Shown here one piece after another: positions 1 through 14,300 of a stretch of 62,000 nucleotides of DNA (position 1 is its first letter; every line of letters begins with the position of its first letter). A program made the position numbers and the translations under genes. The notes below the pieces were generated by a model. That model was not told the origin of the DNA, searched no databases, and saw only the letters and a program-made list of their open reading frames with translations. The stretch comes from Phoronis australis. Taxonomy: Eukaryota > Phoronida > Phoronidae. Location of the stretch: NCBI GenBank assembly GCA_002633005.1, contig NMRA01000329.1, positions 53,843 to 115,842 of the forward strand, in the 5' to 3' direction.

Positions 1-104
1 CCCCTCCCCCTCCCCCTCCCTCTCTCTCCCTCCCTCCATCCATCCATCCATCCCTCCCTCGTTCCCTCCCTCTCTCTCCCTCTCTCCCCCTCCCCCTCTC
101 TTTC
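1..104. repeat. Pyrimidine-rich low-complexity tract
   Basis: Almost pure C/T on the plus strand, including a (CCAT)n stretch at about 37-54. It lies in the intron upstream of the first visible EGF exon. Confidence 0.95.
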
Positions 105-363
105 TGCATGTGGATGGTCACGTGGTCTCCTGGGATGAACATTTTCCCACGCGATAAATTTTTGGTCTTCACCTATGAAATTTTCCGTCGTTACGTGATA
201 ACTTTTGGTTTTGATTTGGTTTTTGGTCTTGCAGATTGAAAGTAATGTTTTGGACCGTTTCCTTGTATAAAATATGTGTCCTCGATTTTTTCTGCTTTGC
301 TTTCCATAAGTTGGTGACAAATATACTCGTGCCTGTGTCCAGCTGCATGTTCGTACATTTCAG

Positions 364-495
364 ATTGTCCAGCTGGTAAATATGGCGCGGACTGCGCTCA
401 GACGTGCGGATCATGCAAGCTGGGGCACTGTGATCGTTTTACTGGTCACTGTAAAAACGGCTGTAAAAAAGGATATTACACCAACTACTGCAAAG
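364..495 (+). CDS. RPTP exon 1: 8-cysteine EGF module
   Basis: Acceptor TTTCAG before 364 and donor GTAGGT at 496. It is 132 nt, phase 1 at both ends, as expected of a shuffled EGF module. It starts with [10 protein letters not shown] and has eight cysteines, the laminin/MEGF-type pattern. It is the first exon seen; more such modules probably lie upstream. Confidence 0.85.
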
Positions 496-2244
496 GTAGG
501 TATGCACACAATGTAAGACTATAACTTTATTTGTTGCATGGACATTGTTACGGGTTATTTAGGCCTGTAGTTTAACCAAATTAATTAACTTTGTCAAAAC
601 TGTTGTTGCTGAAGTGCCACGTACAGAGGTATGCGGCTAAAGTTCACTCGTAATCATAGCTGTTTCTTGCATATGGTCGTGCCGAAAATTTTTGTGCGGT
701 ACACTGAACAATGTTAAGGTAATAATATGGCTTTTGCCTTAAACATCAGCTTTCACACAATGGGGAGCGCATAATTTAAAGTCGATTTTGATATCCGTTT
801 CCTTCGAAACTCTAGAAAATTATACGCTTCAACACAAAATATTCCCAATTATGCGACGTTGAAGTTTGGATACTTCGTTTGCAGTAAAAGCGTAGTATAG
901 GCGGTGCACAATGGTTTGGTTTTGATCAAAATTAAGTAGACATATATTTGCATTATTTTTTCTTTGAAACTTCAACTGTAATACATTGTATTTCGTATCA
1001 TTTTTCATGTCGTGCCAAAAACTTCTTCATTTTTTCGTTCATAGTTTTTCTGGTACTTCTCCGGTAACTTATATCACACAGGTTTTGCTCAACCTATTTA
1101 TTTTCTGGGTATGTATACATTCATATTTGGCATAGATACCTTTATATGCACATTTTTGATGATGCTGAATACAACTTTTTAGCCATGTAAGTACTAGTTA
1201 TTAGTTTTAGCATTTTATCTTTAATTTGTGCACATAAGTTCTTGCAGTACGTCCTGGTACTTTGTTTATTGCGAGGTGGTTCCTGGGTTTTAGCGGTTCT
1301 TAAGAAACATTAGGACTTTCCAGTCTATCTAATACTTTGTAATATTTAACCCCATATTGTGCAGGGGTGGCTCAAATTTCTAAAAAGGTGGAACTTTGAT
1401 ATTTTGCAAACGTTGACAGTGAAAAAAAAAACAGGACACAAATTCGTACGTAATGCGGTCCAGAAAGAGAACATTGCTTGAGAATGAGTCGTAAGTCAGA
1501 TTTATAAACCACGATTGACAGTGATAGGAACTGAGCCCACTCACAAACAAGGTAATCAATGCTTTAAGAGCTATTCAACTCTTGCACACCCTTTAAATGG
1601 GTAATAAATGGACACAAATAGGAAGCTTTATTCATGTCAGTTCCAACTCATTAGTACTGAGACAATCAGAGTAATAAACTATCGGAGTTCTGGCTTCGCC
1701 ATTGTGGACATTCGAAGTAGTGAACTTTCGAAGTTAACAAGCCTACGGAGCAGTGACCGTCGAAATAATGACAGATAACCTTGAAAATCTTTTCCATTGA
1801 GTTTGTTGCTCGTATGAAGTCTGCGAGGCTGTGCACCATTGACTTTGAATACTTAACCTTCATTGACCAAAGTTTTTATTAGGTCTCCGTTATATCTACT
1901 TTTCAATAATATGTGAACATACTGGTCGGGGATTTCACAGTGTAAGGAAACACGGCAGTTAAATGTTTATTTTTGAGCAACAACGGAGGATTGCCTATTG
2001 GGAAACTTACCGTCGGTGTGTACTGAATTTAAAACTGAAATCACGCATGCATGTCAGTCCACAATCAAAGCGTGAACAACCGTTACGGCTGTAATTGACG
2101 ATCATTTTTAATTCGAAATTTGAAAATGCTTGTGCTTTGCCGTACTTTGCTAGCAAGTATACCAAAATAGAAGGTAACAAACCTATATCGTGTTGTTTTG
2201 CTTCTTGGTCGATTTTAAGGTATTCACACTGCACTACTTTTTAC

Positions 2245-2307
<63 letters not shown>

Positions 2308-5300
2308 AGCTAATTTAGGTATAGACATTTACCAGAAGGGGATCTACGGGGGAGGGGGGAGTTCAGGGGTTTCAAGCCCCCCCTCGGGACAGGGTCAAAA
2401 ATAAAACTTTTGAAAAATTTCACCAGGAAAACGAAATCAGCCACCAAAAGCCAAAAAAAGTCTTACACGGGAGGGGGGCTACGCGTTTCGGATTGGCGCG
2501 AATCCTTAACCCCCTTACTGAAAAACGTAAATCTGCGACTGTTTACTTCTATATTCTCCAACATAAAGGCTCTTCTAACCGTCTGTAGGAATTGCGCAAG
2601 CACCACTGGGACGAAATTGGCCGGTTTACGGCCTTATGATTACGTGAAGCGCTTTGAATAAGAAAAGAAAATCAAAATTATTACTTACTTAGTAATCATT
2701 GTAGTTAATAGTACCGGTAGCTGCAGTAATTTTGTTGTTCTTGATATCACTCTCTCTTTAAGGGATAAGCGAAGGCTGGACCTTTTTCGCGAACCTCCCC
2801 TTCCCCCTCCCCCGAGCCCCTCCTGGCTACCGGCCTGCTCCAAGATTTATTCAAATGAACGTATCCCTTTACAGCATTCAAAACTGGATTCTAGGAAAGC
2901 ATCATCTCAAACGATTCGCGGTTATGGCAAATGATATTGCTTGGAATTGAAGACAATGTCTTTTGATATGCAACACTTAAATACCAACGTTTACTACTGA
3001 TCTTTGATTTTAAATTTTCCGACATGTTCATATGTATCTTTCTGCAAATTCTCAATAAACTTGACTTAAAGTTTAATACGCACTGAAAGCTTTGTGACCC
3101 CAGAGAATCTGCATGCACGTTAATGTCAATACTGGACCTTGTTATTCAGCGACGAAGTTTTTTCTGTAAAAACTGTCTGCAAAATAAGTATTTACAGAAA
3201 CCTCGTGGAAACACATTTACACTAGCAAAATAAAACGTCAGCTATGAAGCAAAGCTCTTCACCATAACGTGGATCGTGTTGCGTGGTCATTCGCAATGTT
3301 CATCGGCAAATTGTCATTCTTTATCAGGTGGAGCTATTTTTAATTTATGGACCTACTGTAAATTACATCATCACACAATCCCCTGGGTGCGAGAATCCGT
3401 TGACTGGGGCGATTAGTTGATTTACTTTGCACATGACATGGGAGCACGCATAAGCGACATTTAGACGTGTGTACGACAATAGGATTGAATTTTCTGGATA
3501 CGTCTTTTAGTCGCGTTATTAACTCGCGAGTTCTGTGATTTGAGAGTGCAATGTTTTAAGAATCACCTAAATAGAACAAAGGGTAATTCTTTTGTAATCC
3601 AATCTTGCTCGTTAACTATATTCTAATTAAAACAGCAAATTTATTCAACAATTTTGTTTTACAAATTAATGGGAGTGATGCGTGTGAACGTACATGTGAA
3701 CGTTTACTGTGAACAGGTGTCATTCGCCTACATGTACATCAGAAATTGAGCGCTTTTCAAAGAAAACTGTTCACTCAAGAGCTTCACTTGCGCTTATCTT
3801 TTGCTTGTAGGTGCGGTTAGGTGTCCTTTGTACAGACACTTGCTAGGCTGTGGATACCATTTTCGGCTTGAAGGGGGTAATAAGTACGCATATTGCAAAA
3901 GGCTGTATATCATGGATGTCGCTCTGATGAGATGTTCACTAAGGCTCAAAAGTGTTTTTTCTCAAGTACTAGGAACTATTTCAGAAAAAATTAACCCACA
4001 AAATCTTATTTCAACGAGCCAGTTTTGAGGTCGTCTTAATCGTGTTACTATTTTTTGTCCTCTTTCAATTCCAATTTTGATGGTCCCTTTTCAACTAGTT
4101 ACGGAATCACATTTCATTAGACAAAGTATTTATGCACCAATGACGCTCAACTAAAGTTATCCATGAACTAATAGGGATGACAGTTTTAATGCAATTCTTT
4201 GACTAATTGGTGCAAATTTGATTATAGCTTTCATATTTAAAGCGTGAACGAAACTGGTACATGTACGTTATTAATTAAATTAAACTGAACTGGAAAATGG
4301 TCCAAAGGATATACTTTTTCTGATTGACTCAAAACATCCAAAGGAACATCATCATCAGTTTTAGGTTTTCTATTTTTGTTGGGTGGAATATAATTATTTA
4401 AAACTTAAGTTGCACTCGAAATACATGTACATGCAGTAAGCCTAGGCGTATTATGAGAGCTTTTGTCATTTGCAAAATTCTTCACTAGAACGCATTTGAG
4501 AATTAAATGTGATATGCCTTTATAGCACGATTTTCCTCAAATTGTTCGAGTATAGAGGCTGCTTCGAATAGAGGCGTATTGGCCTAAACGGTATTTTCGT
4601 ACAGATGGTGGAGTACAAACTGACATCTTGACCTTCTGCAGTGGCCTCCTATCTGATGAGCCAAGAAACAAGGAGAAGTAAATTGAAAGGTAATTCTAGA
4701 CCCACTGCATAAACGTGAACAGTGGACCAGCATGCTTTTAAAATCTCCTTTGTGCATTTCCAGAATGTAATGACGGGTGGTACGGCAAAAACTGCCAAAA
4801 CCAATGCGGACTATGCAGTGGCAATGAAGTCTGTAACAAGTCCACGGGACACTGTAGTGAATGCCAGGAAGGGTTCAGTAAACCACGTTGCGGTAAGCTC
4901 TGTCTCACTGACCATGTCCCCCAATACCAGTCTGTCAAACGTGCACACGTTGGCGACTTACTTGCGTACACACACGAACGTGCGCACATATATGAAGCCC
5001 CGAAGGATTCTTAAACGAATACTTTTCTACGCGTTGAAATGTGCTTAACATAAACAGTCACTGGACACGGCTGTGTTCTATTATATTTCGAACGTGTGCA
5101 TTTCACTCGTGCCTGAGTTCACCTGGCGGGGAAAGAACGAGGCTACAGTGTAAGCACTCATTAGAGCGAGAGTAATCCATCTACGTGTGTAATGGAGACG
5201 TATGACGCGTACATTTATGAAGCGTCAAATGTTTCTTAAGTGAATAAATTTCTACGCGTTGAAATGTTCCTTTTCTACGCGTACTTTTGCTTAATTTACT

Positions 5301-8300
5301 CGTGCTTTTGCTTAATCTACATGTACTTTTGTATGAGGCGTAGATTAAGCAAAATTATCCGTAGATTAAGCATATTTCAACGCCTAGAAATGTACTCGTT
5401 TAAGAACCTTTGGCGCTTTATACGTTTGCTTAATCTACGCATACGTTTAGTTCTTAAACCATCATCGTTCTGCTCTTAAATCAATTAATTTGAGAGCACG
5501 GGCGTGATTGGACTATATGAACTGATTAAAAATATGCGGAGTTTAAGCAAAAGTACGCGTAGATTAAGGACATTTCAACGTGTAGAAATGTACTCGTTTA
5601 GGAAACCTTTGGAGCTTCATGCACATAGGTAAACGCTACTGTTAACGAAATGTGTGAGTACGCTTACATACACTGTAGTGTATTTGAAGATTAATATTTG
5701 TAAAAGTCAGAAAATCTCAGTGTAGTCAATGGGCACAGAGCTTTAAAAGCTTTCAAATAATTTTGTGAGTACTTTCACCTGGCCCAATTTTCCACCACAT
5801 TCGTATGTGTATTTTCAAATGTCAAAAGTTTCCGTGTTTAAACTTGCACACTTTTGAGTAATTAATCAATGAAAGTGACACAATGTTGAAATTAAGAGTT
5901 TGTACATATTTCGTCACAATTGATGAATTTAATGTCATGATCATTTTAACAGACACTTTTAAACACTGTTTGTTTCATTAAACGGGTAAAACAGGTCAAA
6001 TAGCAGTAAAAATAAGCTTTTTAAAAATTATGCCGTTACGTAGTGATAGAATAACTAGCTTTAATAACATGAAACAAGACCGTTTAGATGTTTACGCGAG
6101 CTAATACGGGCACTATTGCCTTTGTACGAAACAAGTGATAAATTTAGGTTTTAGACACTGTTTCAACTGAACTAGTATGAGAAGGGTAGTAACAATTTGT
6201 CGACAAACGTATGGTGAAGTAGTGTCAGGCAAATAGTAAGGAAAGCCAGGGCAAAAAACGGACGGCCACCCTAATTCTGAATTAGTATGTGTCGACTTTT
6301 ACTAAAGATACTCACCCCATATCACTACCAGGGAAAAGGAAGGATCCAGTGGAACAGACATGCATAACTTCGTCAAAATCTGGCCCCCTAGTCCGCCAAG
6401 AATTTCCTTCACGGGACTCTTACTGCCATTCTCTTAACTGAAGTAATAGGTCATTTACAAACAATAGCCACACTTTCTAAACAACTTGGGTGAGTCTTGT
6501 AAAAATATATATAACGTGGAGCTCAAAGATGCCGCGTTCCATGTTCAGTGAAATATGCAAGCGGGAAAACATTGCTAAACATTTACCAGGGGCTCGTTTC
6601 ATGAAAAGCGACTTCTAAAAAGACTTAAAAGATAACTGTATTTTATTCTGAATAATTTTTTCTTAGATGATTAATTTCACAAATAATTGAACAGCAAAAA
6701 GTAAACTTATATTCTCTAACGAAGCTAAAAATATCACCCGATTGGAGTGCTGCTTCTCGTGACGTATTTGTGGGGTAAAGTCAGTCTCCTATATCTTGCA
6801 ATCAAGTGACATTCTTCAAACTGTCCGAATAAGAAATTTTAATGCGAAATGTCGGGTCACTAGGAATTCCTGTTTGAGCCGAGGCAACACAAAGTGAAAC
6901 CGAGTCGTCATTATCGTAAGACGAAAATTTGCCGGTGCCACTAGCTCGTCTATCAACAATTTACACTGGTGTGACTGAGGGCAGTGTGGACTCTAGCCAG
7001 CCAGCTGCCAGCCAATACACAGCTCTGTAAACTTGGAGGGTTGGTTAGTTACCAACTACATGTATACCTGCATGAAGACTATCATACCACTGTGTGTTGA
7101 GCTCGTATGCTCGTCACCTGGCGTAAAACTTACATCAACATGTAACGGACCGGCGGTGTGCATGCAATATCTGGTAGTCAACCGACACTCACCTTGTTCG
7201 TTGCACACGTTAAGTGGAAAACAATCAAATCAAAGTCATTTTCTAGCATAATTCGCTGCCTTTTCCAACAAAGCAAAGCGTGTCGTCCAAACCAGCACGC
7301 TCGTGACACGGCGCACGCACCATCTCCTAAAATCATGCAACGTCTTTCGGGAGATGATGCAGCGTCCAGTCGCAAGATTTGTTCTAAAATGCGGTTTGCT
7401 GGAATTGAAATACTAAAAACTTGCAACGAAATGAAACATGTTCCGATAATTTGTTGTGTCATGCAGGCAACCTTGTGCCGGCAGCGAAAAAGCAGTTGAT
7501 GAATAGGGGGAAAAGAAACTGGTCACGGACAGGTGACGTAATCCCCAAAGGCCTACCCTAAAGAACGCAGTCACAATTTTAGCAGCAGCCGATTAAGACA
7601 GGACACTAACTTTTCCAACACCACTGAATACGTTAGTTTAATCACTAATTTTAAGTCAGATTTTATTTGTCCATCTTTTTATCCATATCGGCGCAAACCT
7701 GTTGGCCTATATTTAGTGTACAGCTTTGGTCCAAGGCTACGGCAACCGATGGTATGCGATGATCATTCCCCCAGAAGTTACCTTTGTCGAAGAGTTAGGA
7801 CAACCAGGAGCATGTCGAACCTTTTACAGCACTGTGGCAAACATTAAAAATAAGAACGGCCTATACAATGAAAAAATAGAATGAAAACTTTTCGCAGTAT
7901 GGCTCAGCAATATGTGATAAGCACTAGTGGCCCCACCAGCTACGTCACTGACATATCAGCCAACCAGCGGATTTCAGTCTTTTGACAATTACCATGGATA
8001 AGCTCTTGTTTATTGCACAACTCGGGCAACGGTGCGATTTGTTTGAATTTTAGAACCGGTTAAGTGCTGCATTATTTTTCCTACAATAATCTTTTAAGCC
8101 AGACTCTTGGTCCCACGTTCCCACGCCACAGTTATTTAATAAGGTTTAGCCATGCAATTGTTAGAACCTCACAACCCGGAAATAATCCATAAAATAGCAG
8201 TTGCACGTGTATTCTCAGACACTTTTTGATGGAGTGAGTCAAAATTATTTTTTCTGGGAAAGTTATGTGGGGTTCAACACCTAATTTATTAATTAAAAGT

Positions 8301-11300
8301 TTTAAGTCACTTTTTATGAAACAGACACCTGTGTTTTATTCTGTACACCTAAATGGCAGTGTTTCATTATTCGACTACAGATACGTGTAAGTATACAAAG
8401 ATGTAACGGCATTTGCTTTTGAAGTTTATTTTTGTAAAGTTGGTGAAGTATTGACACCTTTCGTTTATTCATGGTGTTGTTCATGGCAGATTAAACACTG
8501 AAATGAATAAAACTGTTCATACGCTGATACAAACTTGATTCAGAAACATAGCAAACTAGGTAACAAGCTTGTCGCAGAGAGATCAGTAGATAGGTGTATC
8601 CATTATTCGCTTTTTTTTTCTTACAATAAAGATAATGACAAACATTTATCGGTAACCGACTGATGTGCCACCAAGGTATGATATCGATGAGACCTGTGCT
8701 GTAATATCCAAGAAAGAAGCAAGAAAAGAAAACACTGATGGTGTCCTATTGACGATTACCCTGCAACGTACATACGGCAGTCGCATTGACCTCGCAAGTT
8801 AAACAATACCTTGCGACTTCCTTACGACTTCATTTGGCAGTGTGCAAATGATTGGACTTGTTGCGGAAAACAAAAAAAGTCACTAATGGAGTCATCTTCG
8901 TTTTTGTTGTGTCTGTTTGCGCAATACATGTACTTTATGCGATTCAAACTTTGTTTTCCTGAAACTCAGGGCCCATTGGCTGAGGACAATACAGCGCGTT
9001 ATCATCTTGACGAAAATTGCAATGTCGTAATATTTGATTAATCTGAGTTTCTCCTCATTGCCAATTTATTCATAGTTTGATGAAAACTCATTATGCCTAT
9101 GCCTAATCATAACGACGTGTACTTTTTTCCATGCAGATATACCTAAACTAAGAAGCAGCGCAACAGTTTACGATATTAAATCTCAATCAGCAACCTTCTA
9201 CTGGGAACGGTTGGGGGACATACATGTCACAACCTACATAGTGGAGTACAGAAGTATAGACCAACAGTCGTGGTCCAATGAAAGGTCGGCAACGCAGTTT
9301 TTTACGCTGAAAGGCCTTCAGCCGGATACAGTGCATCAAGTGCGAATTAGAGCGTTGATCAAGATACATAATGTGGAGAAAATTGGTCGCCCGAATACAG
9401 TGGTTAATTTTACTACTCTCTGTGGAGGTAAGAACAAATCAGTTTCGTAAACAAATGATTATGAATGGGTTAAACCTATTGAGTTATGCGTTACGTTTTC
9501 TACTTCATTTTATTGGTCACGCGTATGTCCAATATCAAAAAACCGAAAGTCGCGTAATTAACGAACTTATGGATTGTAAACAGTTGAGGACATGTTTACA
9601 AAACTATAATCTCGCTGATATCACGTGACCAGCCGTTGTGTTACCCGCAATCCCAGGGTCTTGAAGTAGTTCTTTTGGTCAAGCCAGACTAAGCATCACG
9701 TGATCTAGAATTACGTCTGAGTCAGAGTCAACGGACATGTTGCACTTGCGTACGCGAACATGAACAAAAGCATCGAAACTTGTATTGCCGTTCTAGGTCT
9801 ACTTAGTGGCAACTTTGCGGAGTTGTGGTTAGAAATATTGAAGTGAACCCGTCTTTAGGCTTGATGAAGACATGGTATGGACTAAGGAACTGTTAGAAAT
9901 CATGACAAAATGAAAATCATTGATCATCACCTTTAATCTACGGAAGAAACACAATTTATGAGAGTTTAATAATGGCCGAATCGAAAACATTTAATTTTTA
10001 AGGTGCAATAGTTCGCCCAAATAGATTTAAAGAACTTACGACACCAAGGTGGACTGTTTGCCACACCATTGACTTCCAAAGTACAAGTTAAATGAGGCCG
10101 GTATAAATATATACATTTTTTAATAACCTCAATCATGTTTGGAACGATGGTCTTCGCACGGAATAACTGAAGCCCACTTTGAACAAATAATTGGATCAAT
10201 TCAGCTAAATGCTACAACCCATATACTTTGAAAGATATTTGTCAATTTCTTGGATTCGTTTCGCAGGTGATTACACCGCTAGTACGTGGCGTCCTCTTAC
10301 TGCGTTTTGTTCTCTACAGTGAAATTCCGTACCCTGGAGAAACTAAATAGGCCGTGGACCGTAGACAGTTTGAGGTTTATAAAACCACTTCTGTGCCCAT
10401 TTGGTGGGAGCAATGTTGTTTCGATGTGGTGATCCCCGCAGCAGTTTTTCTGTTACAGCCGCCTACTAGCAGAGACACTTCTGATTATATTAATGATTGT
10501 AATTCTTTTGAAAACTGGTCAACATTGTTGCGGTGTAGTAATTTTCTTGTAAATCGGCGTATTTTGGGTACCTCGAATTTCAAAGATTTGACTTTTACAG
10601 AAAAAGATACACAGTTGACTTTCGTCTTTAATCTTTCATTTAGAATCCACACTGTTTGCTATGCAATAGGAAAAACTAGTGTTACCAAATTAAATATTTC
10701 ATTTGAAATGAGAATGTTTTTCACCTATTGTACATGTACATCCTGTTCGATTTTGTTAATCTACACCGTACCTCCTTAACCGATGTGCAGGCATTTGGGC
10801 TTCTGCATTTGCCCCCCCATTGGGGGTGTTGCATATGTTATAGACTTGCTCGAATTCCACCAACCTACGCCAACGTACACCAAAACATTGGTTTGAAAGC
10901 GAAAGAATTAGAGACAAAACAACACAAGAGTATTATTATGAATGTTGTCAGAATAAATATTGATTAAGTAATTAGTAAGAATAGATCCATTTTAAGTTGC
11001 CCAAAATGTGTGCATATGTACTTTTAAATCATGGGGTCAGACTTGTTAACATGTACTTTAACGTCAAAATCTATTTTTAGATGGTGTTAACAACTTTCGG
11101 TTCTGGGGTCAAAGTACTCTAGAGGTTCTAGAAAATTCTGAGAACAAATTGTAACAGCCAATAATATGAGTGGATATGATCATGTGTTTTTTATTAGCCA
11201 ATCACTAAATAAGTAGAATGTTATATTATGGGCTGAAATCAGCAAGATAATCAGATGCGCTATAGTAGTTGAAGCATAAAGACTTCCTACGGTGTACAGA

Positions 11301-14300
11301 AGCAATTGTACGACAGAGCCATCTCGTGGAAGATTCTAGAAAGGATCTTGGAAAGGGCAAGGGTTAACGAACAGGAAGTTCCACATCGCCTCGCATACGG
11401 TAGACCTTACCTTGCAAAGAGGTGTCGCGTTAACCTGTGAGGAAGGTGAGAAACGACGCTAGCGCATCTGCAGAGTGAATGCCGCTATGTTGCAACGCTT
11501 GTCTGAACTATGCAGCTGCGAGAAAAGCGGGTATATCGTTTTTTTGACTTCCTCGAGAGACCCAAATGCTTAGGAAGTGGCTCGTGGGAGTAAAGAATGA
11601 AAAGCACTCTGTAAATAGCAAGTATGAGGCCGTGAAACATCTCCGTGTCTGTGGCCTGCAGTCGTCAACAGTGCTTCACGAATGCCGGCTTACCAAAACT
11701 TATCCAATTCATACGTTCCGCTGTCTGAGCTTGTTCACGCGCCTCTCTGTTATTTCTTTAGCACTGTACATGTATTTCTGTTCGAATTTTTAGCCTGTGA
11801 AACTTAACGATCCACCGGCGAAGTCTTCGCAGGGATCGACTGATGAGCTCTCGTCTAAGTCGGGATTGCGAGTTGCCATGTTGATGTTCATTACTGAGCG
11901 TTCTGTTTCAAAATGAATTATTCTCACCCTAACCCATACTTCTATAAAACTGAAACAAAGTCTGCTTTATTAGATGCAATTTGTAATGCCTTTGGAGTGT
12001 TCGTGAGTGCAAATGATTTGAGAAGCCAGCAATGAATAAATCACTGCGTTACCGGCTTTAGGTGCAATAAAACTAATTAACGGGACACCGAGGTCGTATG
12101 AGCCCATACTAATTTAGTTTTTGCTGGCAGAAGCTGTTGTGAAACAACTCAGTCGATTTCCATCCCACGGCCTGGTGTTAGGGGAATGTTTATTTACATT
12201 TACACTTACATTATTAAAATAATGATTGTCAATGTACAACTTCTGCCCTAACGGTGCTGTGGCCAAAGCGGAACCTAAATTCGCGTCCGGGCTCCCGACG
12301 AGTAAGTAGATTTGCAGTTTCTTGGGTAATTCACTAACATAATCACGTGTTCATTACTTTGGCTCACTAGTATAATATTTTCTTGACTAGAAGTTTAGTT
12401 TGCAACTTTGGCTGGTTTATGTTCGTGGTGTCTGATTAGTTTCCGAGCCACTGGCCAGGATAGCAAGCGTTTTGTGTGTTTAGAACTCAAAACATCACAA
12501 TTCTAAACAACACAGATCTGAGTTCTCCTGTCTATATCTCACGGAAAATACTTCGAATTTGTCTCCGAACAGACCCCAAACTCCTGTTACGGACCTCATT
12601 GTAGGCTATGGTGTGTCCAAATACCAATAAATCCGCAACAGCGAAATAAAACAACACGTTTTTATAAGAACTCGGTGTATTTTCAAGTGTTTTACATCAA
12701 AGTTTGACACCAGTAACCCGTGTTGTGAACTGCTGAACAGACTGAGTGTGAAACCAGTTACGTCATTGGATAATTTCAACACCTGCGTCTGCCGTCAGGT
12801 GTCAGGTAACGCAACCGTACGTGCCGTTATGGAGTAGAACTATTCGATCTAAATTTGTTACAAATTAGGTTGTTTTTTGGGTGGCATGCTCCGTCAAAGT
12901 GCCTTGCTGAGAACGGCAGCTGTGCACCGTGCACGCAACTATCTTGGGTCATTTTAGTACTATTAACCCGGGATGAGTTTTGCTGACCCTGAACATTAGC
13001 CAGGTTCTTGTGGAGAAGCTAATGGTTCAGAAAAATTGTACTCTATCAAATAATTCATGAAGTATACCCTGTAATTCAACAGTCTGACGTCACTGATCAT
13101 TCACAGTTGCCATCATTGTGTTAGATTACGCTATTAAGGTCTCGAGTATACTCAAGAATGACTTACCAGTGTGATTTTGGGTGGAAAGGTGGACAGATGG
13201 CCTCGTGCCTTTTGCGGTGCTTAGGCCACAAGCCCAGGTCCATTATACTTATCACCTGCTGATGACCAATGGAGACCTCCACCTTGGGATTTATATGTAT
13301 CATGCGTGAAGTTTACCAACGCGCCTGCTTCGACCGTCTGTGTTGAATCTGAATGATCTAGCGATTTCCTCCACCATGCAAGTTATGAACCCATCAAGCT
13401 GTAGGTTTAGGTTGCGAAATTTTTGATAGACAGGGAAAATCTATTACATGTTGAGTTGTTTCGGCTTTCATACCAGCTCAAACATGTCCTGTGGTATGTG
13501 ATGTTTCGATGCCAAACTAGGTTGTATTGTCCAGTAATAGCCTGCAAACTTATCTAAGCATATCAGGTTCTTAGATCTCTTTGGTTTAAGGGATTTGGGG
13601 ATCTTTGCACTCTTTGCACTTCCATAATGAATTGGCAGTTCGAGCTGTGGCATCAGTAGGAGACCAGAATACATGAATCTGCTACAAAGCAGGGTACACT
13701 TGCTCCTTCATTTACAAAACAGTCAGTAGCTTCATTACCGTCAATACCAACATGTGCCACAGTTCAATCTGCCCTGGAATGCCTACTTCGACCTTGCACT
13801 GGTGGCATTTGTTTGCATTCATTTCTTCCGGCGTTGTTCTTGCTATGGAATTTACTGTCAGTAAAAGTTTTTGTATCTCCTCCGTTTTTCAGCAGTATTA
13901 CATAAGAGTCACTTCATTAGAAAACCCTTGATCAGTTGTTGATGGTGTATGAGTATACCAGAAGCAAGAGTTGAATATCGCAATTCATAAATAATTATTA
14001 TTTTACGTACCTGACCGGTTTGAAAGGTACCAAGATTGTTACCATAATAGCAGAGTGTAATAATAACATAAAAAGGAATCAATAAGATTGCACAAATAAC
14101 TATTAAACCGCTAGGGAAATAATTTCAACGATTCAAAAGATTTCTACCCTATCAAGTCAAAGATGGTAGAATATGGATACCTCGCATTTGCTGTGAAGTA
14201 TTTAGTGAGGCAGTCATCCAAAATTATACATCTTTATATATCAATTGGATCCTTTGGTGCTACTGAGTAATAATTCAGGATGCGGTGACATTTACGGAAT

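Noticed and set aside
3811-3876. Possible extra EGF-like exon after TTGCTTGTAG (frame with several Cys)
   Set aside because: Only two or three cysteines with wrong spacing, no match to the 8-Cys module of exons 1-2, and the donor is poor.
10354-10779. 141-codon open reading frame in intron 3
   Set aside because: No domain, no splice or codon evidence; likely a chance frame.
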